Assembly: GCA_029881995.1 (NCBI GenBank)
Contig: JAOULO010000014.1
Location: forward strand, 1 to 64,000
Origin: Gammaproteobacteria bacterium
GTDB lineage: Bacteria; Pseudomonadota; Gammaproteobacteria; UBA6429; Thiohalophilaceae
DNA: 64,000 bases
Direction of reading: 5' to 3'
Part shown: positions 34,996 to 43,651 of the stretch, piece by piece
Position numbering within the stretch: position 1 is the stretch's first letter
Layout: each line of letters begins with the position of its first letter
Translations under genes and position numbers: made by a program
Notes under the pieces: model-generated
Told to the model about the DNA's origin: nothing
The model's database searches: none
Seen by the model: the letters and a program-made list of their open reading frames with translations, nothing else

Positions 34996-36204
34996 TCAGG
35001 CCTCAATCACATATTCCAGTGACTTACGCCGATTAACATTGATAAATAGCAATAAGGCAAAAGAAAACATCACACACATGGCCAGGGCCAGGTGCTGCAC
35101 GGTATCGAAGGCGATGGGGACCAGAATCCCGGCGACAACGGCATTCATACCCATATGCACAAAACTCTGCAGTGATGAGGCCAGACCTCGATGGTTAGGC
35201 AGTTCATCTAGCCCCAGTATGGAAAGCATGGGCATGACGAAACTCATGCCAACACCGTAAAGTACCAGTGGGGCAATCACGCTAAAGGCCGACACGGGCA
35301 GCCACATGGCGTTGCCGATATTCCATAACGCGCCCATGAGCATGGTGAGATAACCCGCCTGCAGGGCACGTTTGACCTTCAACCTCCCGGCGGTTTTACC
35401 GGCCAGATAGGCCCCCAGCATCATGCCGCCCACCATGGGCACGAACATAATATGAAAATCAGCCGCCGTCAGACCAAGGTGTATGAACATGATCTGTGGT
35501 GCAGCGGTGATATACAGGAAGAAGCCCGCAAAGTTCAGGGCCGTGATCAGACACAGCTCCAGAAAGTGAAACCGGCTCAGGGCATGACCATAATTCTTCA
35601 ACAACTTGATGGGATGCATGGAATGGCGCTTCGCTTTCGGCAGTGTCTCTGGCAGACGAAACACCACTAACAGGATCAACAACACACCAAACAGGGTCAG
35701 AAACATAAAAATCGACCGCCAGCCAAAGGCAATTTCCAGCCAGCCACCGATGATGGGTGCAATGGCCGGAGCGATGCCAAAAATTAACATGATGGTCGAC
35801 ATGACCTGTTGTGCCTGGTGACTATGAAACAGGTCACGCACCACTGCACGACCCACGACAATACCGGCACTGGCAAAGCCCCCCTGAACCAGACGTAACA
35901 AAAGAAAACTTTCAATAGTCTCGGTCAAGTAAAGACCCAATGAAGTCCCGGTAAAACCGACCAGGGCAAATAGGAAAACGGTTCGACGCCCCAGCGCATC
36001 CGACATGGCTCCATAAAACAGGGTCATGACGGCAAAGCCCATTAAGTACAGGCTGAGACTCTGTTGCATTTGCACGGCACTGGCGGTTAAGTCGGATGCA
36101 ATACTGGGGAAAGAAGGTAGATAGGTATCGATACAGAACGGTGCCACCATGGCCAACATGGTAAGGATGACGATGATGAGTTTATGCTGTGGCGTCGCTG
36201 TCAT
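34996..36204 (-). CDS. Bcr/CflA family MFS drug efflux transporter
   Basis: A 402-residue major-facilitator pump with twelve hydrophobic segments. MFS signature A loop GAMSDALGRRTVFLFALVGF, drug-antiporter-like RLVQGGFASAGIVVGRAVVRD (motif C-type region), and the opening PFCIDTYLPSFPSIASDL match Bcr/CflA drug/proton antiporters. It is sandwiched between trpG and trpD, breaking the trp operon. A hairpin at 36216-36239 separates it from trpG. Substrate unknown. Confidence 0.92.
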   Translation of the reverse strand: MTATPQHKLIIVILTMLAMVAPFCIDTYLPSFPSIASDLTASAVQMQQSLSLYLMGFAVMTLFYGAMSDALGRRTVFLFALVGFTGTSLGLYLTETIESFLLLRLVQGGFASAGIVVGRAVVRDLFHSHQAQQVMSTIMLIFGIAPAIAPIIGGWLEIAFGWRSIFMFLTLFGVLLILLVVFRLPETLPKAKRHSMHPIKLLKNYGHALSRFHFLELCLITALNFAGFFLYITAAPQIMFIHLGLTAADFHIMFVPMVGGMMLGAYLAGKTAGRLKVKRALQAGYLTMLMGALWNIGNAMWLPVSAFSVIAPLVLYGVGMSFVMPMLSILGLDELPNHRGLASSLQSFVHMGMNAVVAGILVPIAFDTVQHLALAMCVMFSFALLLFINVNRRKSLEYVIEA

Positions 36205-36215
36205 TATCTGGAAAT

Positions 36216-36239
36216 TAAAAGCCGGGCTAGTGCCCGGCT
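36216..36239 (-). terminator. Probable terminator after trpG
   Basis: AGCCGGGC (36220-36227), TAGT loop, GCCCGGCT (36232-36239); the minus strand continues TTTTAATTT. The T tract is short, so partial read-through into the MFS-trpD-trpC genes is possible. Confidence 0.65.
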
Positions 36240-36243
36240 CTGT

Positions 36244-36837
36244 TTATCGTTTACCTGAACTCTGTTGTAAAAAGTTTCGTAACATATCGTGACCATGCTC
36301 AGTAAGAATGGATTCCGGATGAAACTGCACACCCTCAATCATGAGCTCTTTATGTCTTACGCCCATGATCTCATCTAGCTCACCTTTGTCATTCTGGGTC
36401 CAGGCCGTGACTTCCAGGCAATCTGGCATACTGCTTTGTTCGATCACCAGTGAATGATAACGCGTCGCTTCCAGTGGGTTGGCCAGCCCTGCAAACACAC
36501 CGACGTCATTATGATAGACCATGGAGGTCTTGCCATGCATGATGGCGCTGGCATGAACAATCTTGCCGCCAAAGGCCTGGCCGATACTCTGATGCCCAAG
36601 GCAGACCCCCAGTATCGGTAACTTGCTGGCAAAGTGTTTAATGGCTTCAACAGAAATACCGGCCTCATTAGGCGTACAGGGACCAGGAGAAATCACCAGA
36701 TGATCCGGTTTTAACTTCTCAATCTCGGCAACGGTAATCTGGTCGTTACGATAGACCTGCACATCCGCACCCAGCTCACCAAAGTATTGCACCAGGTTGT
36801 AGGTGAAGGAATCATAATTATCGATCATTAATAACAT
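36244..36837 (-). CDS. trpG: Anthranilate synthase component II (glutamine amidotransferase)
   Basis: Class I amidotransferase of 197 residues that supplies ammonia to TrpE; may also serve para-aminobenzoate synthase (PabA), as single copies often do. Oxyanion and nucleophile region [18 protein letters not shown] with the catalytic Cys; the His-Glu pair is in [23 protein letters not shown] stands before the ATG. 12 bp after trpE and clearly an operon with it. Confidence 0.96.
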   Translation of the reverse strand: MLLMIDNYDSFTYNLVQYFGELGADVQVYRNDQITVAEIEKLKPDHLVISPGPCTPNEAGISVEAIKHFASKLPILGVCLGHQSIGQAFGGKIVHASAIMHGKTSMVYHNDVGVFAGLANPLEATRYHSLVIEQSSMPDCLEVTAWTQNDKGELDEIMGVRHKELMIEGVQFHPESILTEHGHDMLRNFLQQSSGKR

Positions 36838-36849
36838 ATCATTCCTCCC

Positions 36850-38334
36850 CTATTGATGTGTGCCGTCAAGACCGGCTTCGGCCATGGCCACGGCACGGAA
36901 TACGGCACGGCCCTTGTTCATAGTTTCATCCCATTCGTTGGTGGGCACCGAATCATAGACAATACCAGCACCTGCCTGGATATGAAGTTGTTGATCTTTT
37001 ATCACTGCTGTCCGAATTGCGATAGCTGTATCCATGCTGCCACCCCAACCAAGATAGCCTACTGCACCGGAATAAACACCGCGTTTCACCGGTTCCAGTT
37101 CATCGATGATCTCCATTGCACGAATCTTGGGTGCACCTGATACCGTCCCTGCCGGGAAAGTGGCTCGAATCACATCGATAGCCGTCATGCCCTTTTGCAA
37201 TTTACCGATCACATTCGACACGATATGCATCACATGGGAATATCGCTCGATGGTCATTTTCTCGGTCAGTTCCACACTACCGATTTCAGCAATACGCCCG
37301 GTATCGTTTCGACCCAGGTCAATAAGCATCAGGTGTTCAGCAATCTCTTTGGGGTCGGCCAGCAAATCTTTTTCCAGGGCTTTATCTTCTGCTTCATCCT
37401 TACCTCGTGGTCTAGTACCTGCAATGGGACGTACTGTAACAACACCATCTTCAAGCCTGACCAGAATTTCTGGTGAGGAACCCACGATATGAAAATCATT
37501 CAGGTCCATGTAATACATATAAGGAGATGGATTGAGGCTGCGCAGGGCACGATACAGATCCAGTGGTCTTGATTTAAAGGGAATCGACAGGCGCTGAGAG
37601 ATCACTACCTGCATCACATCCCCTTCCACGATGTATTCCTTGATGCGTCGCACGGCGTCTTCATAACCCTGTTGAGTAAAACCCGAAATAAAGTCAGTTT
37701 CGCTTACCTTGACCGAATGGGCATTGACATGTCTGGCCAGTGGTTTGTCCAGCATATTCACCAGCTGATCCAGTCTGGCCTGCCCCTGGTTAAAGGCATC
37801 GCTTTCATTGGGGTCGACATGCACAATCACATGCAGCTTGCCACTGAGGTTATCGAACACCACTACTTCATCAGACACCATCAACAGGATATCCGGCGTG
37901 CCCAGTTCATCAGGTTTTTGGGTTTTGGCCAGCTTGGGTTCAATATAACGAATGGTGTCATAACCGAAGTAACCAACCAGTCCGCCATTAAAGCGTGGCA
38001 GGCCATCCACTTCGGCTATCTTAAAGCTGTCGTAATAACTCTGTACCCACTCGAGGGGGTCATCCACGGTGATGGATTCGGTTTGCTGATTCTCAACCCA
38101 TGTTTGGATCTCATAGCCAAAAATCTTGATGACCTTCTGGCAGGGCAGACCGATGATGGAATAGCGGCCCCATTTCTCGCCACCCTGTACCGATTCGAAC
38201 AGGTAGGAGTAAGGCCCATTGGCCAGCTTGAGGTAGGTACTTAAAGGAGTATCGAGGTCGGCCAACACCTCACGCATCAGGGGGATGCGGTTGTAGCCTT
38301 GCTTTACGAGTGAGTTAAAACTTTTTTCATCCAT
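36850..38334 (-). CDS. trpE: Anthranilate synthase component I
   Basis: Chorismate-utilising subunit (494 aa) that makes anthranilate. N-terminal domain has a [18 protein letters not shown]-like feedback site ([16 protein letters not shown]); the C-terminal catalytic core has the [32 protein letters not shown] and [19 protein letters not shown] segments. It starts the trpEG operon, about 110 bp after gph; the gap may hold a leader (38341-38436). Confidence 0.97.
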   Translation of the reverse strand: MDEKSFNSLVKQGYNRIPLMREVLADLDTPLSTYLKLANGPYSYLFESVQGGEKWGRYSIIGLPCQKVIKIFGYEIQTWVENQQTESITVDDPLEWVQSYYDSFKIAEVDGLPRFNGGLVGYFGYDTIRYIEPKLAKTQKPDELGTPDILLMVSDEVVVFDNLSGKLHVIVHVDPNESDAFNQGQARLDQLVNMLDKPLARHVNAHSVKVSETDFISGFTQQGYEDAVRRIKEYIVEGDVMQVVISQRLSIPFKSRPLDLYRALRSLNPSPYMYYMDLNDFHIVGSSPEILVRLEDGVVTVRPIAGTRPRGKDEAEDKALEKDLLADPKEIAEHLMLIDLGRNDTGRIAEIGSVELTEKMTIERYSHVMHIVSNVIGKLQKGMTAIDVIRATFPAGTVSGAPKIRAMEIIDELEPVKRGVYSGAVGYLGWGGSMDTAIAIRTAVIKDQQLHIQAGAGIVYDSVPTNEWDETMNKGRAVFRAVAMAEAGLDGTHQ

Positions 38335-38340
38335 TATTCT

Positions 38341-38436
38341 AATCCTGAGATGACATTAAACAATACAACGACATGGAACACGCTCAGGCGCGCCATCGTG
38401 TGTCGAACTGTACTGTTAAAATGTTCATCTCAGATT
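38341..38436 (-). promoter_or_regulatory. Possible trpE leader with mini-ORF and long-range stem
   Basis: Between gph and trpE the minus strand carries a 14-codon frame, ATG at 38428 to TGA at 38384 (MNILTVQFDTRWRA), with a single Trp. It is enclosed by arms AATCTGAGATGA (38436-38425) and TCATCTCAGGATT (38353-38341) that can pair with one bulge. This could be a leader that couples translation to trpE expression, but there is no Trp-Trp pair, no strong ribosome site and no T-tract hairpin, so a classical attenuator is not shown. Confidence 0.3.
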
Positions 38437-38443
38437 AGTATCC

Positions 38444-39136
38444 TTATGCCGCACCCTGTTTATCGAGTACCGGTAAAATATCGCGCAATTCAACCATGGA
38501 ATCAATCACTACGTCCGGATTGGCATCACGAATATCGTTACCGTGGTTATAACCATAGCTCATGCAGACGATCTGGAAACCTGCCGCCCGGGCCGCCTTC
38601 ACATCACTGACTGAATCACCCAGCATCAGCGCATTCTCAGGCTTCACGCCAAAGTGTTCCGCTGCATGTAATAAAGGCAGGGGATCAGGCTTTTTCTTTG
38701 GCAGGGTGTCGCCACTGATGATGATCTCGAAATGGCCGCTCACACCCAGGTCTTGTAACAGGGGTACAGTGAACTGCTCTGCCTTATTAGTCACACAACC
38801 CAGTTTGTAACCTGCTTCTTCCAGATAAGCTACACCCTCGGCCACACCGGGATAGAGCTTGCTACGCTTGCTGGTGTTCTCGGCATACAGATCCAGGAAG
38901 ATCGGATAGGCCTTTTCGAACAGGGCGTCATCTGGTTCACCTTCCAGTTGACCGATCAGGGCGCGACGAGTCAGGCGCTCAACACCGTTACCCACCCATT
39001 CACGAACCTTGGCTTCACCATGCACTGGCATGTCCAGAGCCTTCATCATTTCATCAACACAATAAGCAAGGTCCGGTACGCTATCAACCAGCGTACCATC
39101 CACATCAATGAGAACCATTTCTGGTGTCTTAATCAT
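38444..39136 (-). CDS. gph: Phosphoglycolate phosphatase
   Basis: HAD-superfamily hydrolase (230 aa) that removes 2-phosphoglycolate, for example from DNA repair. The nucleophile motif VLIDVDGTLVDSVPDL is at the N-terminus, motif III lysine in KKKPDPLPLLHAAE and motif IV in MLGDSVSDVKAARAAGF. The rpe-gph-trpE order is that of Pseudomonas and supports the assignment. Confidence 0.94.
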   Translation of the reverse strand: MIKTPEMVLIDVDGTLVDSVPDLAYCVDEMMKALDMPVHGEAKVREWVGNGVERLTRRALIGQLEGEPDDALFEKAYPIFLDLYAENTSKRSKLYPGVAEGVAYLEEAGYKLGCVTNKAEQFTVPLLQDLGVSGHFEIIISGDTLPKKKPDPLPLLHAAEHFGVKPENALMLGDSVSDVKAARAAGFQIVCMSYGYNHGNDIRDANPDVVIDSMVELRDILPVLDKQGAA

Positions 39137-39225
39137 CTTAAAACCTCAAATAAAAGTTAAATTCACAAAACCGAGCATCATAGCTGAATACTTTGCAGTG
39201 TTTTGTTAACTTTTGTTGTGTGCTT

Positions 39226-39915
39226 TTATTTAGCCTTTGCCAGCTCGTCACGCATCTGTTTAATCACAGTGTCATAAACGTTTGCGTCGCTGTCATTCTT
39301 GGCACCAAAAATAGCAGAACCTGCCACGAAGGTATCGGCACCGGCTTCTTTGATCTCACGGATATTGTCGACTTTTACACCACCGTCAATCTCAAGACGA
39401 ATATCGCGACCAGAGGCATCGATGATCCTGCGTGCTTCACGCAGCTTGTCCAGTGCAGAAGGAATAAAACTCTGACCACCGAAACCGGGGTTAACGGACA
39501 TCAGCAGCACCATATCGACATTATCGATTTCATATTTCAGGTAATCAAGTGAGGTAGCCGGGTTAAACACCAGGCCGGTTTTACAGCCTTCACCTTTAAT
39601 CAACTGCAGAGTACGGTCGATATGCTCGGAGGCTTCCGGATGAAAGGTAATATAGGTAGCACCGGCCTTGGCGAAATCGGGGATAATGCGATCCACCGGT
39701 TTGACCATCAGATGCACATCAATCGGTGCGGTAACACCATGCTTGCGCAGGGCCTCACAGACCAGCGGACCAATAGTCAGGTTGGGGACATAGTGGTTGT
39801 CCATGACATCGAAGTGCACGATATCGGCACCAGCTTTTAATACATTGTCGACTTCCTCACCCAGGCGCGCAAAATCTGCTGACAGGATAGAAGGTGCAAT
39901 CAGGTTATCGGCCAT
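39226..39915 (-). CDS. rpe: Ribulose-phosphate 3-epimerase
   Basis: TIM-barrel metalloenzyme (229 aa) interconverting ribulose 5-phosphate and xylulose 5-phosphate. [18 protein letters not shown] opening, the metal-ligand motifs [16 protein letters not shown] and [13 protein letters not shown], the [15 protein letters not shown] segment, and [20 protein letters not shown] precedes the ATG. First gene of an rpe-gph-trpEG run. Confidence 0.96.
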   Translation of the reverse strand: MADNLIAPSILSADFARLGEEVDNVLKAGADIVHFDVMDNHYVPNLTIGPLVCEALRKHGVTAPIDVHLMVKPVDRIIPDFAKAGATYITFHPEASEHIDRTLQLIKGEGCKTGLVFNPATSLDYLKYEIDNVDMVLLMSVNPGFGGQSFIPSALDKLREARRIIDASGRDIRLEIDGGVKVDNIREIKEAGADTFVAGSAIFGAKNDSDANVYDTVIKQMRDELAKAK

Positions 39916-40096
39916 GACGGTTTCCTCTCGTTTTTAACGTTCACCCGTACCACACGGCAGCTTCGCCCCGGGTACCCCGAAAAATTCAGCCGCCCACTCT
40001 ACCCGATCAAGGCGAATATTTCAGCCTTTTGTCATATCCCATTTGGTAGACTACTCTTTATGGCACTCAATACCTTATAAAGTGGAGGTTTTCCCA

Positions 40097-40891
40097 ATGA
40101 CTGCACGAATTTTATTCGTCATCTGCTCTTTCCTGATTCTGCCCCTCACCCAGGCCTCGGACATGGCCAAGGAAAAACGCTGGGAAGCCCAGGTTGTCGA
40201 TGCCCTGATTGTAGGAGAAGGCACCAAACTCAAGGCAGGCAACACCGAGTTTCTGGCCATTTTCGCCGAGCACACCACTGAAAAGGCCATGGGTGGAGCC
40301 ATTATTCTGCACGGTATTGGTGTTCATCCTGCCTGGCCGGAAGTGATTCAGCCCCTGCGTACCGGCCTGCCAGATCACGGCTGGGCTACCCTCTCATTGC
40401 AAATGCCCATCCTGAAAAATGAGGCCCAGAGTGAAGACTATGCCCCATTGTTTGATGCGGTACCGGGACGTATCCAGGCCGGAGTGGATTATCTGAAAAA
40501 GCAGGGCATCCAGAATATCGTTATCGTGGCTCATAGCCTGGGTGCCTCCATGGCGGCCTACTACCTGGCAGAAAAACCCGATGCAGCCGTTACCGCCTTT
40601 GTGGCCGTGGGCATGTCGGTCCACAAATCTGATAAAAAAATGGACAGTTCACTTCACCTGAGAAAAATTACACTCCCGGTACTGGATATCTATGGCAGTC
40701 GTGATCTTGACCAGGTTCTCAAATCCACCAAAGACCGGGCCACTGCCGCCAATAAGGCAAAAAACAAACGGTATACTCAATTAAAAATTGAAGGTGCCGA
40801 TCACTTCTTTAATAATATGGATGCTGTTCTGGTAAAACGTGTCCGTGGCTGGCTGGCCAAACATGCCGCTGGTACTGAAATCAAAAAATAA
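40097..40891 (+). CDS. DUF3530 alpha/beta-hydrolase family protein, exported
   Basis: A 264-residue protein with a signal peptide (about 1-20, ending LTQASD) and an alpha/beta-hydrolase core: ILHGIGVHPAWPEV, then the nucleophile elbow VAHSLGASMAAYYLA, DIYGSRDLDQV and a late His in EGADHFFNN. This matches DUF3530. Periplasmic by inference; substrate unknown. GTGGAGG precedes the ATG at 40097, which is preferred over 40043. It is 12 bp ahead of the CopD-like gene. Confidence 0.83.
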   Translation: MTARILFVICSFLILPLTQASDMAKEKRWEAQVVDALIVGEGTKLKAGNTEFLAIFAEHTTEKAMGGAIILHGIGVHPAWPEVIQPLRTGLPDHGWATLSLQMPILKNEAQSEDYAPLFDAVPGRIQAGVDYLKKQGIQNIVIVAHSLGASMAAYYLAEKPDAAVTAFVAVGMSVHKSDKKMDSSLHLRKITLPVLDIYGSRDLDQVLKSTKDRATAANKAKNKRYTQLKIEGADHFFNNMDAVLVKRVRGWLAKHAAGTEIKK

Positions 40892-40903
40892 GAAAGGAAA
40901 ATA

Positions 40904-41365
40904 ATGACTATTGCAATTGTTATCCATGTCCTCGCTGCCGTTATCTGGGTCGGCGGTATGTTCTTCGCCTACAATTTTTTACGCCCGGTTGCAGGCAAGC
41001 TGCTTGACCCCCCACAGCGCCTCCCACTCTGGGTCCATGTGTTCGGAAAATTCTTTCCCTACGTCTGGATTGCGATCATCGCCCTACCCCTCACCGGTTA
41101 CTGGATGATGTTTAAAATGTTCGGCGGTATGGGCTCAGCCCCCATTTATATCCATTTAATGAATGGCCTGGGTACCGTGATGATTCTGATCTTCCTGCAT
41201 GTCTTTTTTGCCCCTTACCGTCGTTTAAAACAGGCCGTGACTGAGCAGAACTGGCCGGAAGGGGGTAAAAAACTTGCCCAGATCAGGATTCTGGTTGGAG
41301 TGAATATGGTGCTGGGTTTGATTGTCGTGGTTGTTGCTAGTGGTGGGCGTTTTATTGGACTGTAA
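40904..41365 (+). CDS. CopD-like integral membrane protein
   Basis: A 153-residue membrane protein with four hydrophobic helices and conserved histidines (VIHVLAAVIWVGGMFF, LWVHVFGKFFPYVW, IYIHLMNGLGTVM, LHVFFAPYRRL). The first helix with H-x7-WVGGM is typical of the CopD/YaaH-type membrane family, which is linked to copper or haem. AAGGAAA lies before the ATG. Possibly co-transcribed with the exported hydrolase. A copper ATPase is encoded 2.3 kb away on the other strand; a functional link is only suggested. Confidence 0.8.
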   Translation: MTIAIVIHVLAAVIWVGGMFFAYNFLRPVAGKLLDPPQRLPLWVHVFGKFFPYVWIAIIALPLTGYWMMFKMFGGMGSAPIYIHLMNGLGTVMILIFLHVFFAPYRRLKQAVTEQNWPEGGKKLAQIRILVGVNMVLGLIVVVVASGGRFIGL

Positions 41366-42661
41366 TCAGGCCCCTTCCTGACTGAAGAAAATAAACTTGT
41401 TCTTACCCGCCCCCTTGGCCTCATACATGGCCATATCCGCCTGACGTATCAGGGTCTCAATATCATCCCCATCCTGGGGATACAGGCTGATCCCAATACT
41501 GGTGGTAACCCTGGCATCCTGGTTTTCGATATGGATGGGCATGGCCACCGCATCGATAATCTTTTGTGCCGCCGTTTCAATGCCCTTGCGTTCATCGATT
41601 TCTGAGATCAGGATGGTAAATTCATCGCCACCAAAGCGGGCAATGGTATCGGACTCGCGCATGGCAGCAGACAAACGAGAAGCCACTTCTCGAATGACCT
41701 GATCCCCGGCATTGTGTCCCATACTGTCATTGACCTCTTTAAAACCATCAAGGTCAAGAAACAACACTGCCACCTGGTGATGACTACGCCTGGCCTGTGA
41801 AATGGCGTGTTTAAGACGATCATGGAAAGCCAACCTGTTAGGAAGCTTACTGAGATTATCGTAATGGGCCAGGTAATAAAGACGTTCTTCACTGTCTTTC
41901 TGAGAGGTAATGTCTGAGAAAATGGCCACGTAATGGGTCACTTCACCACTGTCGTCCATCACTGCGGTAATGCTCAACCACTCTGGATAGATCTTGCCAT
42001 CCTTACGTCGGTTCCAGATCTCTCCTTCCCAGCGGTTGTTATGGGTTAATTCATGCCAGAGTTTTTTATAAAAGTCTTCGTCCTGTCGACCTGAATGCAA
42101 AATCCGTGGGTTTTTACCGATTACTTCATCATACTCAAAACCGGTCACATGACAGAAAGCAGGATTAACATTAAGAATGTTCGCTTCCTTGTCAGTTATA
42201 ATCACTCCCTCTTCGGCATTCTCAAAAATCTTGCCCATTAGAGTGGCGATTAACTTTAGATCGTGTTTGATTGAGGCCTTAAGTTCATTTACAGCCTGAC
42301 GAAAGGACTTATTGATTTCGGTAAACTGATCATATTGTTCCTTGGAGATTGAATAATGATGTTTTACCGCATCAATCAGTTTGCGTGCATGGACATGTAA
42401 TTGTTCATGTACTTCGCCAATATTCTGGAAAGCTGACTCTTCTTTGATGACCACCTGATCCATACTTTTATACCAGCGACCAAAATAACACTGATGTAAT
42501 AGATCCTGGCTGAAGTGTTCTATGTCTTCCTGATCATGACAAACCAGGGCTCGATTGAAAGCTGCCAGCCAGCGGTTGTGATACTCCAGGGCAAGGTCAA
42601 TCTCGCTGAGATACTGATCCAGTTCGGAAGCGGTCAGACGTTGAAAAAGAGACAGGTCCAT
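41366..42661 (-). CDS. Zinc-binding diguanylate cyclase (CZB-PAS-GGDEF)
   Basis: A 431-residue soluble c-di-GMP synthase. The N-terminal CZB domain (about 1-125) has all zinc ligands: His28, Cys58 (in CYFGRWY), His85 and His89, with the same spacing (30, 27, 4) as H22, C52, H79, H83 of E. coli DgcZ. A PAS domain follows (about 145-260, EEGVIITDKEANILNVNPAF and RKDGKIYPEWLSI), then GGDEF (about 275-425) with an intact active site ARFGGDEFTIL and the inhibitory RxxD (RESD) five residues before it. DgcZ itself lacks the PAS. I infer that zinc inhibits and a PAS ligand modulates the cyclase. Confidence 0.9.
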   Translation of the reverse strand: MDLSLFQRLTASELDQYLSEIDLALEYHNRWLAAFNRALVCHDQEDIEHFSQDLLHQCYFGRWYKSMDQVVIKEESAFQNIGEVHEQLHVHARKLIDAVKHHYSISKEQYDQFTEINKSFRQAVNELKASIKHDLKLIATLMGKIFENAEEGVIITDKEANILNVNPAFCHVTGFEYDEVIGKNPRILHSGRQDEDFYKKLWHELTHNNRWEGEIWNRRKDGKIYPEWLSITAVMDDSGEVTHYVAIFSDITSQKDSEERLYYLAHYDNLSKLPNRLAFHDRLKHAISQARRSHHQVAVLFLDLDGFKEVNDSMGHNAGDQVIREVASRLSAAMRESDTIARFGGDEFTILISEIDERKGIETAAQKIIDAVAMPIHIENQDARVTTSIGISLYPQDGDDIETLIRQADMAMYEAKGAGKNKFIFFSQEGA

Positions 42662-42729
42662 ATAAGTAAAGGTTTACTACATAATCCAGGGGTTGCCAAA
42701 TATAGCAAATCTCATAGAAAAATAGTCAA

Positions 42730-43530
42730 TCATTTACCTCTTGTTTTCATAATCGTGTCATAGGCTGCCTTTATCTCCTGGGTTTTTTCTGTGGCTATTT
42801 TTATCATCTCTTCAGGCAGGCCTTTGGCCACCAGCTTATCCGGGTGGTGCTGATTCATCAGTCGCCGATAAGCCTTTTTGACTTCGGCATCGCTGGCCTT
42901 CTCGCTTATACCCAAAGCCTGATAAGCCTCCTGCAACATATCAGCTCGTGGTCGGGCAGATTCATAATGCCCACCTCGCCCCTGATGAAAAGCCCGTTGG
43001 GCCTGTACCATGCCCTCCATTTGTGCGAGTTGATACGGAGAAATACCCAACGCCTTGGCAATGTGTTTGAGCAGTTTTTCTTCCTCGGGATGGACGGCAT
43101 CATCGGCATAGACCACAAAGATCAGGATCTCCATAAACATACGGATGAGATTACGCTGGCCATGAGCATTACGACTAAACTGTTTTAAGGCATTGTTTAA
43201 AGGAAAATCAGATTGTTTACCCTGATTAAAGAGATCGATGGCCATTTTACGCTGGGCATCATCCAGTGACATTTGCTGCATGACCGATTTGGCCATTTCG
43301 ATTTCATGTTCACTGACCCGACCATCGGCCTTAGCCAGGTGTCCCATCACCGAAAACAGCGTTGTAAAAAAACTCGCCTGGACACGTTCGACATCTGCCT
43401 GAGATTGAAACACGGTATGACTGAGCGCCTTGTCAAATTGATGACCAAGTAGAGTACCCAGCACCGCACCTATGGGTCCCCACAACATATAACCAAACCC
43501 CGCACCCAATAGCTTCCCCAATACGGACAT
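42730..43530 (-). CDS. djlA: DjlA-type DnaJ-like co-chaperone
   Basis: A 266-residue membrane-anchored J-domain protein. N-terminal glycine-rich transmembrane segment (LGKLLGAGFGYMLWGPIGAV, the DjlA type), a TerB-like central domain (about 55-165), and a C-terminal J domain with HHPDK in YRRLMNQHHPDKLVAKG. It recruits DnaK to the membrane in relatives. Single gene, 120 bp after the CZB cyclase on the same strand. Confidence 0.93.
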   Translation of the reverse strand: MSVLGKLLGAGFGYMLWGPIGAVLGTLLGHQFDKALSHTVFQSQADVERVQASFFTTLFSVMGHLAKADGRVSEHEIEMAKSVMQQMSLDDAQRKMAIDLFNQGKQSDFPLNNALKQFSRNAHGQRNLIRMFMEILIFVVYADDAVHPEEEKLLKHIAKALGISPYQLAQMEGMVQAQRAFHQGRGGHYESARPRADMLQEAYQALGISEKASDAEVKKAYRRLMNQHHPDKLVAKGLPEEMIKIATEKTQEIKAAYDTIMKTRGK

Positions 43531-43563
43531 AACACACCTTTAAATTATATTTTTTAAAACGAG

Positions 43564-43650
43564 TTATTTAGAACCCGGTTTCGATAACCAGAACCAAGCA
43601 ATGATAAACAGAATTAAAAACACGCCCAGTAAATTGATCACTGTATCCAT
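43564..43650 (-). CDS. 28-residue membrane protein downstream of the copper ATPase
   Basis: Frame from ATG at 43650 to TAA at 43564: MDTVINLLGVFLILFIIAWF, then WLSKPGSK. A single hydrophobic helix with a short charged C-terminus. AAAGG sits upstream of the ATG inside the end of the ATPase gene; the ATG starts one base after that stop, so translation is likely coupled. It is too short for many gene finders. Size and position recall small subunits that accompany metal ATPases (such as CcoS with CcoI), but the sequence does not match CcoS by eye. Confidence 0.6.
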   Translation of the reverse strand: MDTVINLLGVFLILFIIAWFWLSKPGSK

Positions 43651-43651
43651 G

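Noticed and set aside
37672-38244. 190-codon plus-strand frame inside trpE
   Set aside because: Antisense to conserved anthranilate synthase; no motifs.
38384-38428. Classical Trp-Trp attenuator before trpE
   Set aside because: Only one Trp codon, no T-tract hairpin between mini-ORF and trpE. Kept only as a weak leader candidate.
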